DNA of 64,000 nucleotides from Sinohyriopsis cumingii (Eukaryota; Mollusca; Bivalvia; Unionida; Unionidae), in the NCBI GenBank assembly GCA_028554795.2, contig CM068824.1, forward strand, positions 157,340,789 through 157,404,788, read 5' to 3'. Each line of letters opens with the position of its first letter. Position 1 is the stretch's first letter. The notes under the pieces were generated by a model. That model did not search any database. It had not been told where the DNA came from and saw only the letters and a list, made by a program, of their open reading frames with translations. A program made the translations under genes and the position numbers. Below, in pieces: positions 1-8,372 of this stretch.

Positions 1-192
1 TTGACCGTACTTTTGCGATTTTTCTGTTTCGGACAAATCTTGGCGATCCATCAAGGACTGCAATTCGTGTTGTAACTGGGACATCTCGCTCAAATGGGGA
101 TTGGGAGGTAAATGCGGGGTGCGTTGTTCTTGCCACTGATGGTATTCCATCCATCGTTTGTAAGGCACTAAAGCTAGTTTTCGTCCTTCCAT
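1..192 (-). CDS. N-terminus of virus-like protein with VPYKRW motif (partial)
   Basis: An open frame starts at ATG 192 and runs leftward off the window, giving 64 residues. It begins MEGRKLALVPYKRWMEYHQW and continues through a Pro-rich stretch into a polar, Gln-rich, probably helical segment. The ATG lies 49 nt after the stop of the preceding gene on the same strand, so it continues the leftward cluster of copy 1. I do not recognise the family with certainty. A 'LVPY' start followed by a helix recurs in proteins that accompany PolB in invertebrate virus-like elements, but that is memory, not evidence. Function unknown; the C-terminus is outside the window. Confidence 0.55.
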   Translation of the reverse strand, partial: MEGRKLALVPYKRWMEYHQWQEQRTPHLPPNPHLSEMSQLQHELQSLMDRQDLSETEKSQKYGQ

Positions 193-241
193 GGGGTTGT
201 CAGGGGTCGATTCTGAAATCTTGGGACTTCCGAGGGCCTTT

Positions 242-628
242 TTATCTTGCTCCCACCAGTCCTCCCAACATGGTTCCCAAGACTCCTTTCAGTAAGGGGC
301 CTAACAAGAGAGGTAAAATGCCTCCACGTTGGACCAACATCTTCTTTTTTTGACGAATGGGAAATTTCTTTTGAACCATTTGGCGAAGAACGTGACGATG
401 TTTGCTTAAGCATTGTTTCTGGTGTTTGGACAAAGGGATCGTGCCTTTCAAGACGTTCAAACAACATTCGCACACGGTATCGATGACCTCTTTGGGGGCT
501 GATTGAATGAGTTTTTCTCGTAGAGGTGGAGAAGCTTTGGACAGGACAGATAGCATGTCCCCATGTTTGACTAAACGTGGTGGTAGTCCTTTTCTTTTCT
601 TTCCTTGGGGTTTTCTGGAGGGTGACAT
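242..628 (-). CDS. Small basic protein with Gly/Leu-rich tail (virion-core-like)
   Basis: The first ATG is at 628; the frame is open about ten codons further up but only with GTG. The product is 128 aa: a basic N-terminus (residues 1-15), a helical middle, then a C-terminus with KKMLVQRGGILPLLLGPLL and a second Gly/Leu-rich hydrophobic stretch ending at GAR. The layout (basic body, 'QRGG', short hydrophobic Gly-rich tail) resembles small core/membrane-active peptides of adenovirus-like and adintovirus-like elements; this is inference. It shares a pattern with the gene at 1261-1632: charged helices, 'LLKG/VLKG', then 'KK..(L/I).(Q/K).GG'. No frame damage is seen. Confidence 0.6.
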   Translation of the reverse strand: MSPSRKPQGKKRKGLPPRLVKHGDMLSVLSKASPPLREKLIQSAPKEVIDTVCECCLNVLKGTIPLSKHQKQCLSKHRHVLRQMVQKKFPIRQKKKMLVQRGGILPLLLGPLLKGVLGTMLGGLVGAR

Positions 629-684
629 CTTTGAGTCTTCAGGAGCACCAAAAAACACTGATACCCTACTTGGTCACACCTTTT

Positions 685-1212
685 TTATACTGGAACGCGT
701 CGCCACTGATTGTCTTTACGTCGTATCAATTTGAGGACAGGCATGACACGTCGTGCAGGGGTACGTAACGAACTAAATCGAGCCAGTTCTTGCTTGGACA
801 AATCCAGTAAACTTTGTAACATGCCCGATCTTTCTTGAACTTTGATTTTGGGAGAAGGTACTTTGTGAGCAGCAGCCACTGCCACTAAATTGGAGGGTCC
901 TGCCACTGGGGAAGTAATTTTTGGGTTCATCAACGGAGAAGTTCTTGGTGTGATCAACGTCTCCAAGTAGTCTTCAGTTCTTGGTGTCATCAACGGAAAA
1001 GTGGATGAACGTGAGGCTGCCGGAGATGCGGTCACCGCCGTGGGAGGTCGTAATTTGCGAGTGTAAAGTTGCGTCCTGGCCGAAGTGCCTCTCTTGCGAC
1101 TAGTTTTCTTCTGTGGACTTTTCTTTTTCTGGGGACTTTTTCTCTGTTTCTTTTTCTTGGGGCTTGTTTTCTTTTTCTGGGGTGGTGTCTGGTCAGAGGA
1201 GGGTCCTGCCAC
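685..1212 (-). CDS. Lys/Pro-rich basic protein, likely DNA-condensing core protein
   Basis: An intact 175-codon frame. Residues 10-45 are an almost pure Lys/Pro/Ser/Gln array of repeated 'PKKK', 'PQKKK' units, followed by an Arg-rich patch and a Ser/Thr/Pro-rich middle with 'MTPRTEDYL', 'ITPRTSPL' repeats. The C-terminus has a short amphipathic segment (LQSLLDLSKQELARF) and ends Arg-rich. Such composition is typical of DNA-packaging proteins in dsDNA viruses (adenovirus VII/V-like, by analogy only). It sits 48 nt after the upstream gene and 56 nt before the next, so probably the same late-type cluster. The Lys run makes database homology unreliable. Confidence 0.6.
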   Translation of the reverse strand: MAGPSSDQTPPQKKKTSPKKKKQRKSPQKKKSPQKKTSRKRGTSARTQLYTRKLRPPTAVTASPAASRSSTFPLMTPRTEDYLETLITPRTSPLMNPKITSPVAGPSNLVAVAAAHKVPSPKIKVQERSGMLQSLLDLSKQELARFSSLRTPARRVMPVLKLIRRKDNQWRRVPV

Positions 1213-1260
1213 TGGAGAAGTTCTTCTTGGGGACCTGGTCTTTTTCTTCTTCTTGGGGCT

Positions 1261-1632
1261 TCATTGGACTTTTTTCTTGGGGAGAAGTTTGGGGGCATTA
1301 GGATCCCATCTTAAGAGAGAGCGAATGATGACCCCTCCTAGAGTACCGCTCCCTCCAGGTTTCAAAATGATTTGTTTTTTGGTTTGAGTGTCGATGCGGG
1401 GATCGGCCAGTTGGACCAAAGCGACTTTGTTTCGATCGAAAAAGCGTTTGGTTTGATGAGGAATCTGAATGATTCCTTTGAGTAATTGACGTGCCGTCAC
1501 CGTGAACCATCGTAAGACTTCTTTGAGACTAGCTTCTAAGACACGAGCTCGTATTTGTGGATTTTTTTCTCGACTGATGCCATACAAGGCACGAATCAAT
1601 TTGACGGGAAGATGCGAATGAAAGGACGTCAT
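1261..1632 (-). CDS. Small basic helical protein, paralogue-like to 242-628
   Basis: An intact 123-codon frame with ATG at 1632. The protein is basic, with predicted helices (LIRALYGISREKNPQIRARV), a central 'RQLLKGIIQIPHQTKRF', then 'KKQIILKPGGSGTLGG' and a Lys-rich end. The order of features matches the 242-628 product: helix, LLKG/VLKG with (I/T)-I-P, a basic helix, then KK-hydrophobic-GG. I infer two members of one family; identity is too low to prove by eye. Its own TATA box lies 38 nt upstream of the ATG. Function unknown; a minor virion or core role is plausible from the neighbours. Confidence 0.6.
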   Translation of the reverse strand: MTSFHSHLPVKLIRALYGISREKNPQIRARVLEASLKEVLRWFTVTARQLLKGIIQIPHQTKRFFDRNKVALVQLADPRIDTQTKKQIILKPGGSGTLGGVIIRSLLRWDPNAPKLLPKKKVQ

Positions 1633-1669
1633 GTTGACGCTGTGTGAGACAGACGAAAAGGGTCTGAGG

Positions 1670-1680
1670 TTTTTATAGAT
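1670..1680 (-). promoter_or_regulatory. TATA box for the 1632 gene
   Basis: On the minus strand this reads ATCTATAAAAA, about 38-48 nt before ATG 1632. It is the only TATA-like word between this gene and the ATPase stop. Confidence 0.55.
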
Positions 1681-1698
1681 TTTTTTTGTGGAGTGAAA

Positions 1699-2426
1699 TT
1701 AAGTCGAGGACGGAGACGTGTACAGGACAGGCCCTCCGTCTTGGCACCAGTGGTGAAACAAGTGGGTACGAAATCGCAAATCCTCGGGGGTCGTAGGTTT
1801 CAAATCGATGAGTAAATAGGCGTGTGGAGTTTGAGTGTCATCGTCGTACGCCTGAGTCAGCCAAGGCGTTCCTAACTGTTTGGCTAAGATTTGCACTTGC
1901 GATTTATCTCGAGGGCTTTTAAACAAGACCACGTAATGCGCATTGAGACTGATGGTGCGATGGGCTTTACTTTGTTGAAACAAATTTTGGGTGATGTAAA
2001 CGACACTGGCATTACGGTGATGCCCTTTGCGCGTGAACCACAGTTTAATTTCTTCTTCGTCTTCTCCTAACATGTCGTCAAAAATGACCAAATGGTTTGA
2101 CGGGAGTCAGAGACGATGCCGTCGTCTTCTTTAGGAATGCCTTCCACAAACACGATGGAATCGCCTTGACTTTCTCGCAAGAGGCTGTACGCCGATTGCC
2201 ACTCTTTGTAACACCACACGATCCGTTGAGGTGGCCGATCGATCAAATGATGTTTATGTTCGATCAAACGTTTGACGAATTCGGTTTTGCCTGAACCGCC
2301 AGGTCCAGCAATGAACATGTTAAAGGGATGGCGAAGATACAAAGCCTCCCAACTGGCACGATCTAAGTGTTCGTCGATGACTTTGAAAGTGGAGGAAGAG
2401 GGAGCAGAGACAGCAGAGGTAGCCAT
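1699..2426 (-). pseudogene. A32/FtsK-HerA-like packaging ATPase, one frameshift
   Basis: The first half starts at ATG 2426 and carries a Walker A P-loop GPGGSGKT at about residues 42-49, followed by 'RIVWCYKEW' and 'IVFVEGIP'. The second half, in another frame (2091-1699), begins with Walker B 'VIFDDM' and continues with 'VVYITQNLF', a sensor-type TQN motif, and 'RDKSQVQILAKQLG'. This is the A32-type genome-packaging ATPase of Polinton-, adintovirus- and NCLDV-like DNA viruses, which drives DNA into capsids. The two frames meet near 2085-2110, where a single-base shift breaks the gene; an intron there is less likely because the halves abut in the alignment. Flanked by a TATA box at 2471-2481. 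Confidence 0.8.
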
Positions 2427-2470
2427 AGTGTGAGAAATGTCACTTGTGACACGAAAACAAACAAGACAAG

Positions 2471-2481
2471 AGTTTATATAC
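2471..2481 (-). promoter_or_regulatory. TATA box for the ATPase gene
   Basis: Minus-strand GTATATAAACT, 45-55 nt before ATG 2426. Confidence 0.6.
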
Positions 2482-2497
2482 TTTTCTTCAGAACACG

Positions 2498-2503
2498 TTT
2501 ATT
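2498..2503 (-). terminator. Poly(A) signal AATAAA
   Basis: Minus-strand AATAAA about 190 nt after the stop of the 54-aa gene at 2695 and upstream of the ATPase promoter. It shows that at least some genes of this element keep conventional polyadenylation, unlike those with histone-type stem-loops. Confidence 0.45.
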
Positions 2504-2694
2504 GAATGTTTCAAACATGAATACGAAAGACAAAAATACATGAAAGCCAAAGCCTTAAGTATAAGGAGAAAAATCACATGATAACCATTAACGTGGAATA
2601 AATACAAGAGTCTGTACAACATGTTTTGGGTAATGTTCTAACCAGTTCTATAGTAGGGGGTAAGGTCACACAAGTGTCCTCCCGAAAGGGTCTT

Positions 2695-2859
2695 TCAGGC
2701 CTGTCCAGGACAGTCCCGTCCTGGGTGACGGGTTCTTCTGTCACCGTCACTAACACAGGTTGAAAAGTCACAAGGCTCACAATCGCATACCACTTCATAA
2801 GTCCCACACTTGAATTGTGCCTGTCTAAACTTGTTTTGTGTTTCTCTGAAAGTATTCAT
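2695..2859 (-). CDS. 54-aa Cys-containing small protein, conserved start in both copies
   Basis: The frame starts at ATG 2859, 33 nt after the PolB stop, and encodes 54 residues beginning MNTFRETQNKF. It has a CDCEPCDFSTC cluster and a basic end. The second element copy has a gene at the same place (42801) starting MNPFKQTSFKFGDYDDECD. The shared pattern is MN-x-F, a spaced F-x-x-G-x-Y, then CD..PCD, so the N-terminus is conserved. In copy 2 the frame leads towards a BIR domain; here it stops early, so this could be a truncated relative. Its TATA box is embedded in the end of PolB. Another frame stays open to 2574 but has no counterpart. Confidence 0.45.
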   Translation of the reverse strand: MNTFRETQNKFRQAQFKCGTYEVVCDCEPCDFSTCVSDGDRRTRHPGRDCPGQA

Positions 2860-2891
2860 CTTGTTCGCTTGGTCTTGGTAGTCACAATGAA

Positions 2892-5800
2892 CTATCGATC
2901 TTGCCTAGGGTTCCTTTTTATATACAGACCAATACCGACGTGTCCATACGGTAAGGTGAAATGATTGGGAAGTCGCACTCGCTTCTGGTACACGATTTGA
3001 TAGACTTTTTCCAAGGGTCGACTGACGATGTGGTGAGTGGGTAAACGTACAATTTTGTTCGGATGATAGGTGGTCACTTTAAAGTTTGCATCCTCTCCCG
3101 ATTGCAAGGCTTCTTTCAATACCCCAAAGTTCACCACAGGACTGGTACGATAATTCAGAGTCAATCCTTTCACTTTACACGTCGTGTGCAATTCTCCTTG
3201 TGGGTCCCGGTATTCGTAGCCGTAATTTTTAGGACCACCACTGACGAAACTTAGAATCTTGTCGTCGGGATGTTCATCTGTCCAGGCTCCTAAACGGTCT
3301 CCTTCGATGTCAGGGTGCTGTTGACTCGGGTGATGGATGTAAATGCAACTGTCCGTGTCAAAGTACAGGACACGTTCCCCTAACAGTTCTAAAGCTTCGT
3401 ACAATTTTAAGCGAGCATGAGCTGTCACGTAAGCCGCAATGATGACATTTCCAAAGGGGTCGTCTTGTACAAAGTCCAGATCTTCTTCGTAATTGACCAA
3501 GATCAAATCCTCGCGAACGACGTCCACGTGTTTAATGTATTTGGTTTTGTCGTGAATCATCTGAAAGTTGCGGGAAGCTTCTGTCAAATATTCCGTCTTG
3601 GGTAAACACGGTCGTTGTGCCATTTTACCCCACAAGCAATTTAACATCACTTTGGCAAACGACCGCCTGCCTTCGTTTTTCTCGATGTGGTCTAAAGAGA
3701 TGCCTTCTTGTTCATAGTATTTCTCTTTGAATGTCTTTTCGTCTTCGGAAGTGAGACACCAGGAAGGATAGCCGCTGGCTTCTTGCTTCAGTTTCAAAAA
3801 GGCATCCACGTAGTCGGCGAAAATGCCTTTCTGCGTGGGGTCACCCTTGTGGTATTGTTGTGTCTTGGGAAAGTGGCAAATTTCGTACACTTCTAACAGT
3901 TGGTATCCCATGTCCAGAGCTTTGAACAATTCTACGCTGATCCAGGTTCTCGTCAAGGCACGTTCTTTCTGAGTGTGCTGACAAGGTTGGTCTTGGTTGC
4001 ACGTTTTGGCACAAGTACGGCACAATGGAAACATCAGTTTGCCTTGAAAATGGTGAGGTAAGACGGGATGGTATAGGTTCGTGGGAGGCAAAACTTTACA
4101 CTTGATCAAGCCTTCGTATTGTCGAATGTTTTTCAGGTCGATGTGTTCCGTGAACAATTGTGGGTGCCCTGCAGGAAAGGGACACTATTTGCACACGTAA
4201 GGATACAGCGAACACACGTCCAAGTATTTGATTTCTTCTCCTTTCTCTTCGTCGGCTTGGTACAGCAAACAGGTGGCATTGGTCCTTCCTCCGTACAAAC
4301 TATCCCTCGGGTTTAGGGGGTCCATCAGCTTGTAACTTTCCACGGCACGTTTAAACTCGGGATCGGTTTTCATACGGTGATCGTACTCGTGTTCCCACAT
4401 TTCCACCACTTGGTATCCTTGCTGTTCTAACTTTAGGCGTCGCTGACAAGTGTCCTGGTACAAGTCTTCCATGGTTCGTTGTAAAAACTGATTTTTAGTG
4501 CTACGATCAGGGTAACAGACGGGACATCCGTGAAATAAGCAACCGTTACACTCGTACACGATCTTGGGGTTTTCTAAGTCCCAGCCATCGACCGGATACG
4601 TTCCGATGGTCTTTTCGTCTCCTCCGTTGCGGGCATGCTGAATCCATTTGTCTTCCTTGTCGCACAAGTAATGTAACCAACGTAGGGCTTTGACCGAGTA
4701 TTGACGTTTGACATAGTGAGTCGTTTCAGGACTGATGACAGCCACGGTGTTTTCAGGCATGAATCGTTGTCGATACACTAAGGAACACGCTTTGGCAATG
4801 GTGCAAGCTTCTTTCAAAGGATCGACCCCTCCGTGTTCCATGAACAGTTCTCGAAATTTTCCACAGCAACGCCGTAAAATGTCCACGTCAGAACGACAAT
4901 ACTTTAGCATTTCTTCCTGAAAGTCGAAAGGGTCCGAGGCGTGAGTCTGGTACTAAGCGTAGAAAGCTTCTCGTTGTTCGGTACGCATGTTGTCGGGGTC
5001 GTAATAGTGAGCCTCAGGCAAATGGGGTAGAACGGCGTGTTGATTGGCTTCCGTATTGAAAAAGTGAGGAAAATAACCTTTAGCCATTTCTGTCATTCCA
5101 AACGTTTTAGGCATTCGACTCAAAGGCATGGCCAAGTAACTCATCGAATCTTTAAACTGCACTTGTCCCACTTGCATGAAAATGATTTTGACTCCGTTCA
5201 AAGTGACTTTAGGACGTTCGGTGCCATGTTCCGTATAGTACCTCAAAAGAAACTGTCCATCGTATCCGGAGAAATTGTGAGCCATCACCGTGGCATGACG
5301 ATGACAATCTCCGTAACGTTCGATGCCCTCTTTGCTCCACGTCTTGTCGATGGGATCTAAGACCCATTGGGGAAAATCGGCTAACGTGTTCGGTCCTCGA
5401 AAGATTTTTTCACGCCGTCCGGGAATCTTGCTTCAGTGAGGGCAATGACTGAAGATAGGTTCTTGAATGCACTTCTCGCACGCTCGATGAGCCACGCAGA
5501 AATTAGGAATGTGAATGCCAGTCTCTTGCATGCATTCGAAATCGAAAAAGATGAAATTGCCTTTCTTCTTGTGACCGTCCTCTTTCTCTGGTGGGGGTTG
5601 GTATTTTTGCACGTAGCGTTGGTGTTCGAAGTCCACGATGTGGTGACAAATGTGACATTTTTTCTTTCCTGAACATACGTGTGCCTTGGTATTATTGGTA
5701 CGTGGGCCTTTTCGACACGTAGGGCACAATTTCAGCAGTTGACAAGCACATTTCTGCTGTGAACCTTGCGTCTTGAGATGTTGTTGGTAACAGGCAGGGC

Positions 5801-6965
5801 TGACAAACGTGCGCAGACAAGCAGGACATTGTACTCTTTCTTGCCCTTCGCACAGACAGGGTGGAGAGGCCAAACATCCTGGGCATTTCCATCCGCAATG
5901 TTTGTGTTGCTCTCGATTGTTATAGCCATAGTCACATTTCTCACAGTAATAACTGTATCCCAGGAATCCAGTGATAGTGGTAATGGTATCGAAATGGTCA
6001 TCGTGATAATAGACATGAATGTATTTTCCGTCCTTAAAGTCTTTCCCTCGAAACAACAGAGGTCCGCGCATTTCTTGAGGGTACACTTTCAAGGTGTAGA
6101 GTGGAGCTAGGACATCTTGCAATTTCTGCATCTCAGGAATGCCACAGGGTGTGTCTTTGGACAGTCCGGCTTGTTGTAACAGGAGTTCTGCTTCGTTTCG
6201 TTGTTTGGCTCGGTCGGATCGTCGAATAGTTTTCCAGGCTCTTTTCCATTCTAACGTGTCGTTCTTGTTGGCATAGGTTCGTCCCACCACGATGGCTCGG
6301 GCTAAACACATCTGGTCTTGAGAATTGTGAATTTGGACGAGACTCTTTTTGGTGTTGCGAAGGTCGTTCACCAATAACACCTTATTGCGTTGTCCGGTCC
6401 CTTGAGGAGGAGAGACGTGGGCCATTTTCAGTGTGGCTTTACCATCGGTGATGTCAAACTGGTCATTAGATTGTTGTACGTGTTGAATCTTGTCCATGAT
6501 TTTGGAAGGGGTTAGTTCTGCGGGTCTGCTAAACTCGATCCAAACAGGGGATTTCAAGCTGTCGTGTTCTATGGATAGTGTCAAGCGATCGTCTTCTTTG
6601 GGTTGACATTGTCGCTTGAGTGCGGTGAGCAAAGAATCCCACATCTCGATGATAAACCCTTCTGCTTTCTCCAATGGTACGTCGGACTTGAAATCTTTAA
6701 ACTTCACTGTGTAGGTGTACGCCGTGGTTCTAAATTTTCTAGAGGATCGCTTTTCCGTCTCTCGAATGGAATAGTACTTTTCAGGGTTGACTAAGAGTGG
6801 TGAACTTTGTTGAGAGGGTTCGGATTCTGGTTCACTCATGTCCTCTTCAAAATCACTGGCATGAATTTCTGCCAGGACTTCAGCTCTGGTACGAGGCGAT
6901 AGATCACGTTTCTGCCTCTTACTTTCTTCTTCTTCGTTCTTCTCGAATGAATAGGATCGTTTCAT
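2892..6965 (-). pseudogene. Family B DNA polymerase (protein-primed type), three in-frame stops
   Basis: A single 1,357-codon frame runs from ATG 6965 to TGA 2892-2894, broken only by TGA 5433-5435 (codon 511), TAG 4953-4955 (codon 671) and TAG 4185-4187 (codon 927). Domains in order: an acidic N-terminus; a basic N-domain; a Cys/His zinc-binding region (about residues 335-460, many CxxC pairs); Exo I FDFECMQ (about 475); Exo II AHNFSGYDGQF (about 560); Exo III YCRSDVDILRRC (about 688); motif A DVCSLYPY after YGGRTNA (about 918); motif B NCLWGKMAQR (about 1109); motif C YFDTDS (about 1201). This is a complete replicative PolB with proofreading, of the Polinton/adintovirus/adenovirus-related group. 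All catalytic motifs survive although the gene is dead as read. Confidence 0.9.
2914..2925 (-). promoter_or_regulatory. TATA box inside the last PolB codons
   Basis: Minus-strand TATATAAAAAGG lies in codons for GLYIKRN at the PolB C-terminus and 55-66 nt before ATG 2859, so coding and promoter sequence overlap. Confidence 0.5.
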
Positions 6966-7005
6966 CTTGAGTGCAAAACGTCAAATGACTCAAGTAACAC
7001 CATAG

Positions 7006-7018
7006 ACTAATTTATAGT
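7006..7018 (-). promoter_or_regulatory. TATA box for PolB
   Basis: Minus-strand GACTATAAATTAG, 41-53 nt before PolB ATG 6965. It lies back to back with the + strand TATA box at 7033, forming a compact divergent promoter. Confidence 0.55.
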
Positions 7019-7032
7019 CATGACAAACCAGC

Positions 7033-7044
7033 GTATATAAAAAG
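7033..7044 (+). promoter_or_regulatory. TATA box for the zinc-knuckle gene
   Basis: GTATATAAAAAG, 54-65 nt before ATG 7098. Confidence 0.6.
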
Positions 7045-7097
7045 GGTGTGTGTCTTGTCCTTTCACTATTCATTTCTCTCTCAAACCGAGCACAACG

Positions 7098-7562
7098 ATG
7101 GAAGAGACTACCCAGATGGAACGTTTCATCAGAGCTTTGCGAGGGGTCATTAGAAAATTCTCTTCAGACCAGCCGACGGACTACTCTCCTTCCTTTCGAG
7201 ATAAAAGTCAAGATACTTGCTATATCTGTCAGAAGAAAGGGCATTAGTCTTCAGAGTGTCCAGACCGTCAAAAAAGAACAAAAACAGGGGCTAGAAAAGA
7301 CAAAAGTCAAGATACCTGTTATTATTGTCAAGAAAAAGGACATTGGTCTCCAGATGGCCCAAAAAAGAAACAAGAGGAGTCGGAAGAAAAGAGGGATTCT
7401 TCAGAAGAAGAGAGAGATTCTTCAGAGGAAGAAAGCAGCCAGGTGAAGAAAAGAAGAAGGGAAGAAATTGAGGAGGAAGAGGAGGAAAAGACTGTGACGG
7501 TGAAGAAATTAAAAAAAAGAGAGAGTAAAAAAAGAAACAGAAGAAGTGAATGTAATTTATAA
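7098..7562 (+). pseudogene. CCHC zinc-knuckle protein with in-frame TAG
   Basis: The 155-codon frame from ATG 7098 to TAA 7560 is interrupted by TAG 7245-7247. Knuckle 1 is CYICQKKGH, then the stop, then SSECP. Knuckle 2 is CYYCQEKGHWSPDGP, in which the last zinc ligand has become Gly. An acidic/basic tail follows ('EEERDSSEEE', then Lys/Arg-rich) and looks nuclear. CCHC knuckles bind single-stranded nucleic acid. The gene is divergent to PolB and shares its promoter region. In copy 2 (39418-39770, minus) the same codon is also a stop but TGA, and knuckle 2 keeps all four ligands. The residue expected there is probably Trp, as in knuckle 2. Confidence 0.7.
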
Positions 7563-7733
7563 AGTGTTCTGTTGTGAATTGTGAATTGGATTGTAACTAT
7601 GGAGAAAAGAATACATTAATTATATAAGGTAAGTGTCTTTGAGCTTTGATTTTAAAATAAGAAGCTACACTCACGCACTCATACACAGACATGTACTATA
7701 AGGGTAAAAAAAAATTTTGTGTTGATTTTTGAG
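7563..7733. other. AT-rich spacer
   Basis: This short spacer separates the ends of two converging genes. No canonical AATAAA, hairpin or frame was seen. Confidence 0.4.
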
Positions 7734-8372
7734 TTATTGGCAAATTGAAAGGCTATCTCTTTTCGAGAGAAGTGGGTGGCCCTGAAAAGGGCCTTTTTTG
7801 GTGTAGGGGTGAGTTTTAGCAATCAACTTTAACTGTCTTAAGCCTTTGCCACAGCCGAGGCCTACTTCTGATGATGATGATTGGGTTGAAATCACTAAGG
7901 GTGGTACGATAGGCTTAGTCACAGGGTTGGCGTGTTTAGCTCGGGAAGGTCGTATTCTCTTCGGTCGTGATAAAGAAGTCTGATACATTTGTTTCAGACT
8001 TCTTAACTCCGCTAAAATGTCCAACAGTACCGTAGCCGTTTGATTTTCACCCTCTTGTTTCTTTGCTGCTACTTCTTCTTCTTCTTGTTTTTTTCTTACC
8101 TCTTCTTGTTGCTGTTGCTGTTGCTGTAGGAGAAAAGCTTGTTCCGCTTCCTTTTGCCGTTGCATAAATTTCTCCAATTCTTCTTTCTGTCTCTGTCTAA
8201 AATTCTCCACTTGCGGTAATGAAGAATGAGACGAAGGTTCCGGAACAAATTCTTGCGAGGTAAGAAAATCCACAAAATCCCAATGTACCTCTTCTGAAAG
8301 TAAGTCCGGGTTCCCTTGGGCTGCCTCCACTGCTGGTGCACCCCAATGGATCGTTTTCTGAGTTTCCGTCAT
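7734..8372 (-). CDS. Gln/Glu-rich coiled-coil protein whose frame crosses a histone-type stem-loop
   Basis: A 212-codon frame from ATG 8372. The N-terminus (THWGAPAVE-type, with 'DLLSEEVHWDFVDFL') is shared with copy 2 at 38482. Residues 50-110 are Gln/Glu/Lys-rich with a run of eight Gln and are probably a coiled coil. Then 'LLDILAELRSL' and a basic patch RPKRIRPSRAKHAN suggest a nuclear protein. The frame does not stop before the stem-loop at 7778-7793 but reads through it and its downstream block before TAA, whereas copy 2 stops 30 nt before the hairpin. So the copy 1 C-terminus has probably lost its own stop. It is divergent to the 8592 gene. No known family is recognised. Confidence 0.6.
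   Translation of the reverse strand: MTETQKTIHWGAPAVEAAQGNPDLLSEEVHWDFVDFLTSQEFVPEPSSHSSLPQVENFRQRQKEELEKFMQRQKEAEQAFLLQQQQQQQEEVRKKQEEEEVAAKKQEGENQTATVLLDILAELRSLKQMYQTSLSRPKRIRPSRAKHANPVTKPIVPPLVISTQSSSSEVGLGCGKGLRQLKLIAKTHPYTKKGPFQGHPLLSKRDSLSICQ
7756..7764 (-). promoter_or_regulatory. Histone-downstream-element-like purine block
   Basis: Minus-strand GAAAAGAGA, 13 nt after the stem. This is the place and composition of the U7 snRNA-binding element of histone pre-mRNAs. Confidence 0.6.
7778..7793 (-). terminator. Histone-type 3' stem-loop (Q-rich gene)
   Basis: The minus strand reads GGCCCTTTTCAGGGCC: 6-bp stem, TTTC loop, A-rich 5' flank and ACCCA 3' flank, exactly the metazoan replication-dependent histone mRNA hairpin. 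GAAAAGAGA follows 13 nt later. Confidence 0.8.

Noticed and set aside
574-1387. Plus-strand Phe/Leu-rich frames at 507-734 and 1069-1387
   Set aside because: Antisense shadows of Lys-rich minus-strand genes (AAG/AAA read as CTT/TTT).
2574-2807. 77-codon minus-strand frame (MGLMKWYAIVSL)
   Set aside because: It overlaps the 54-aa frame that is conserved at its start in copy 2; no counterpart of this frame was found there.
4185-5435. PolB stops explained by introns
   Set aside because: The frame stays in register on both sides of each stop and no splice-site pair removes a stop without removing conserved sequence.
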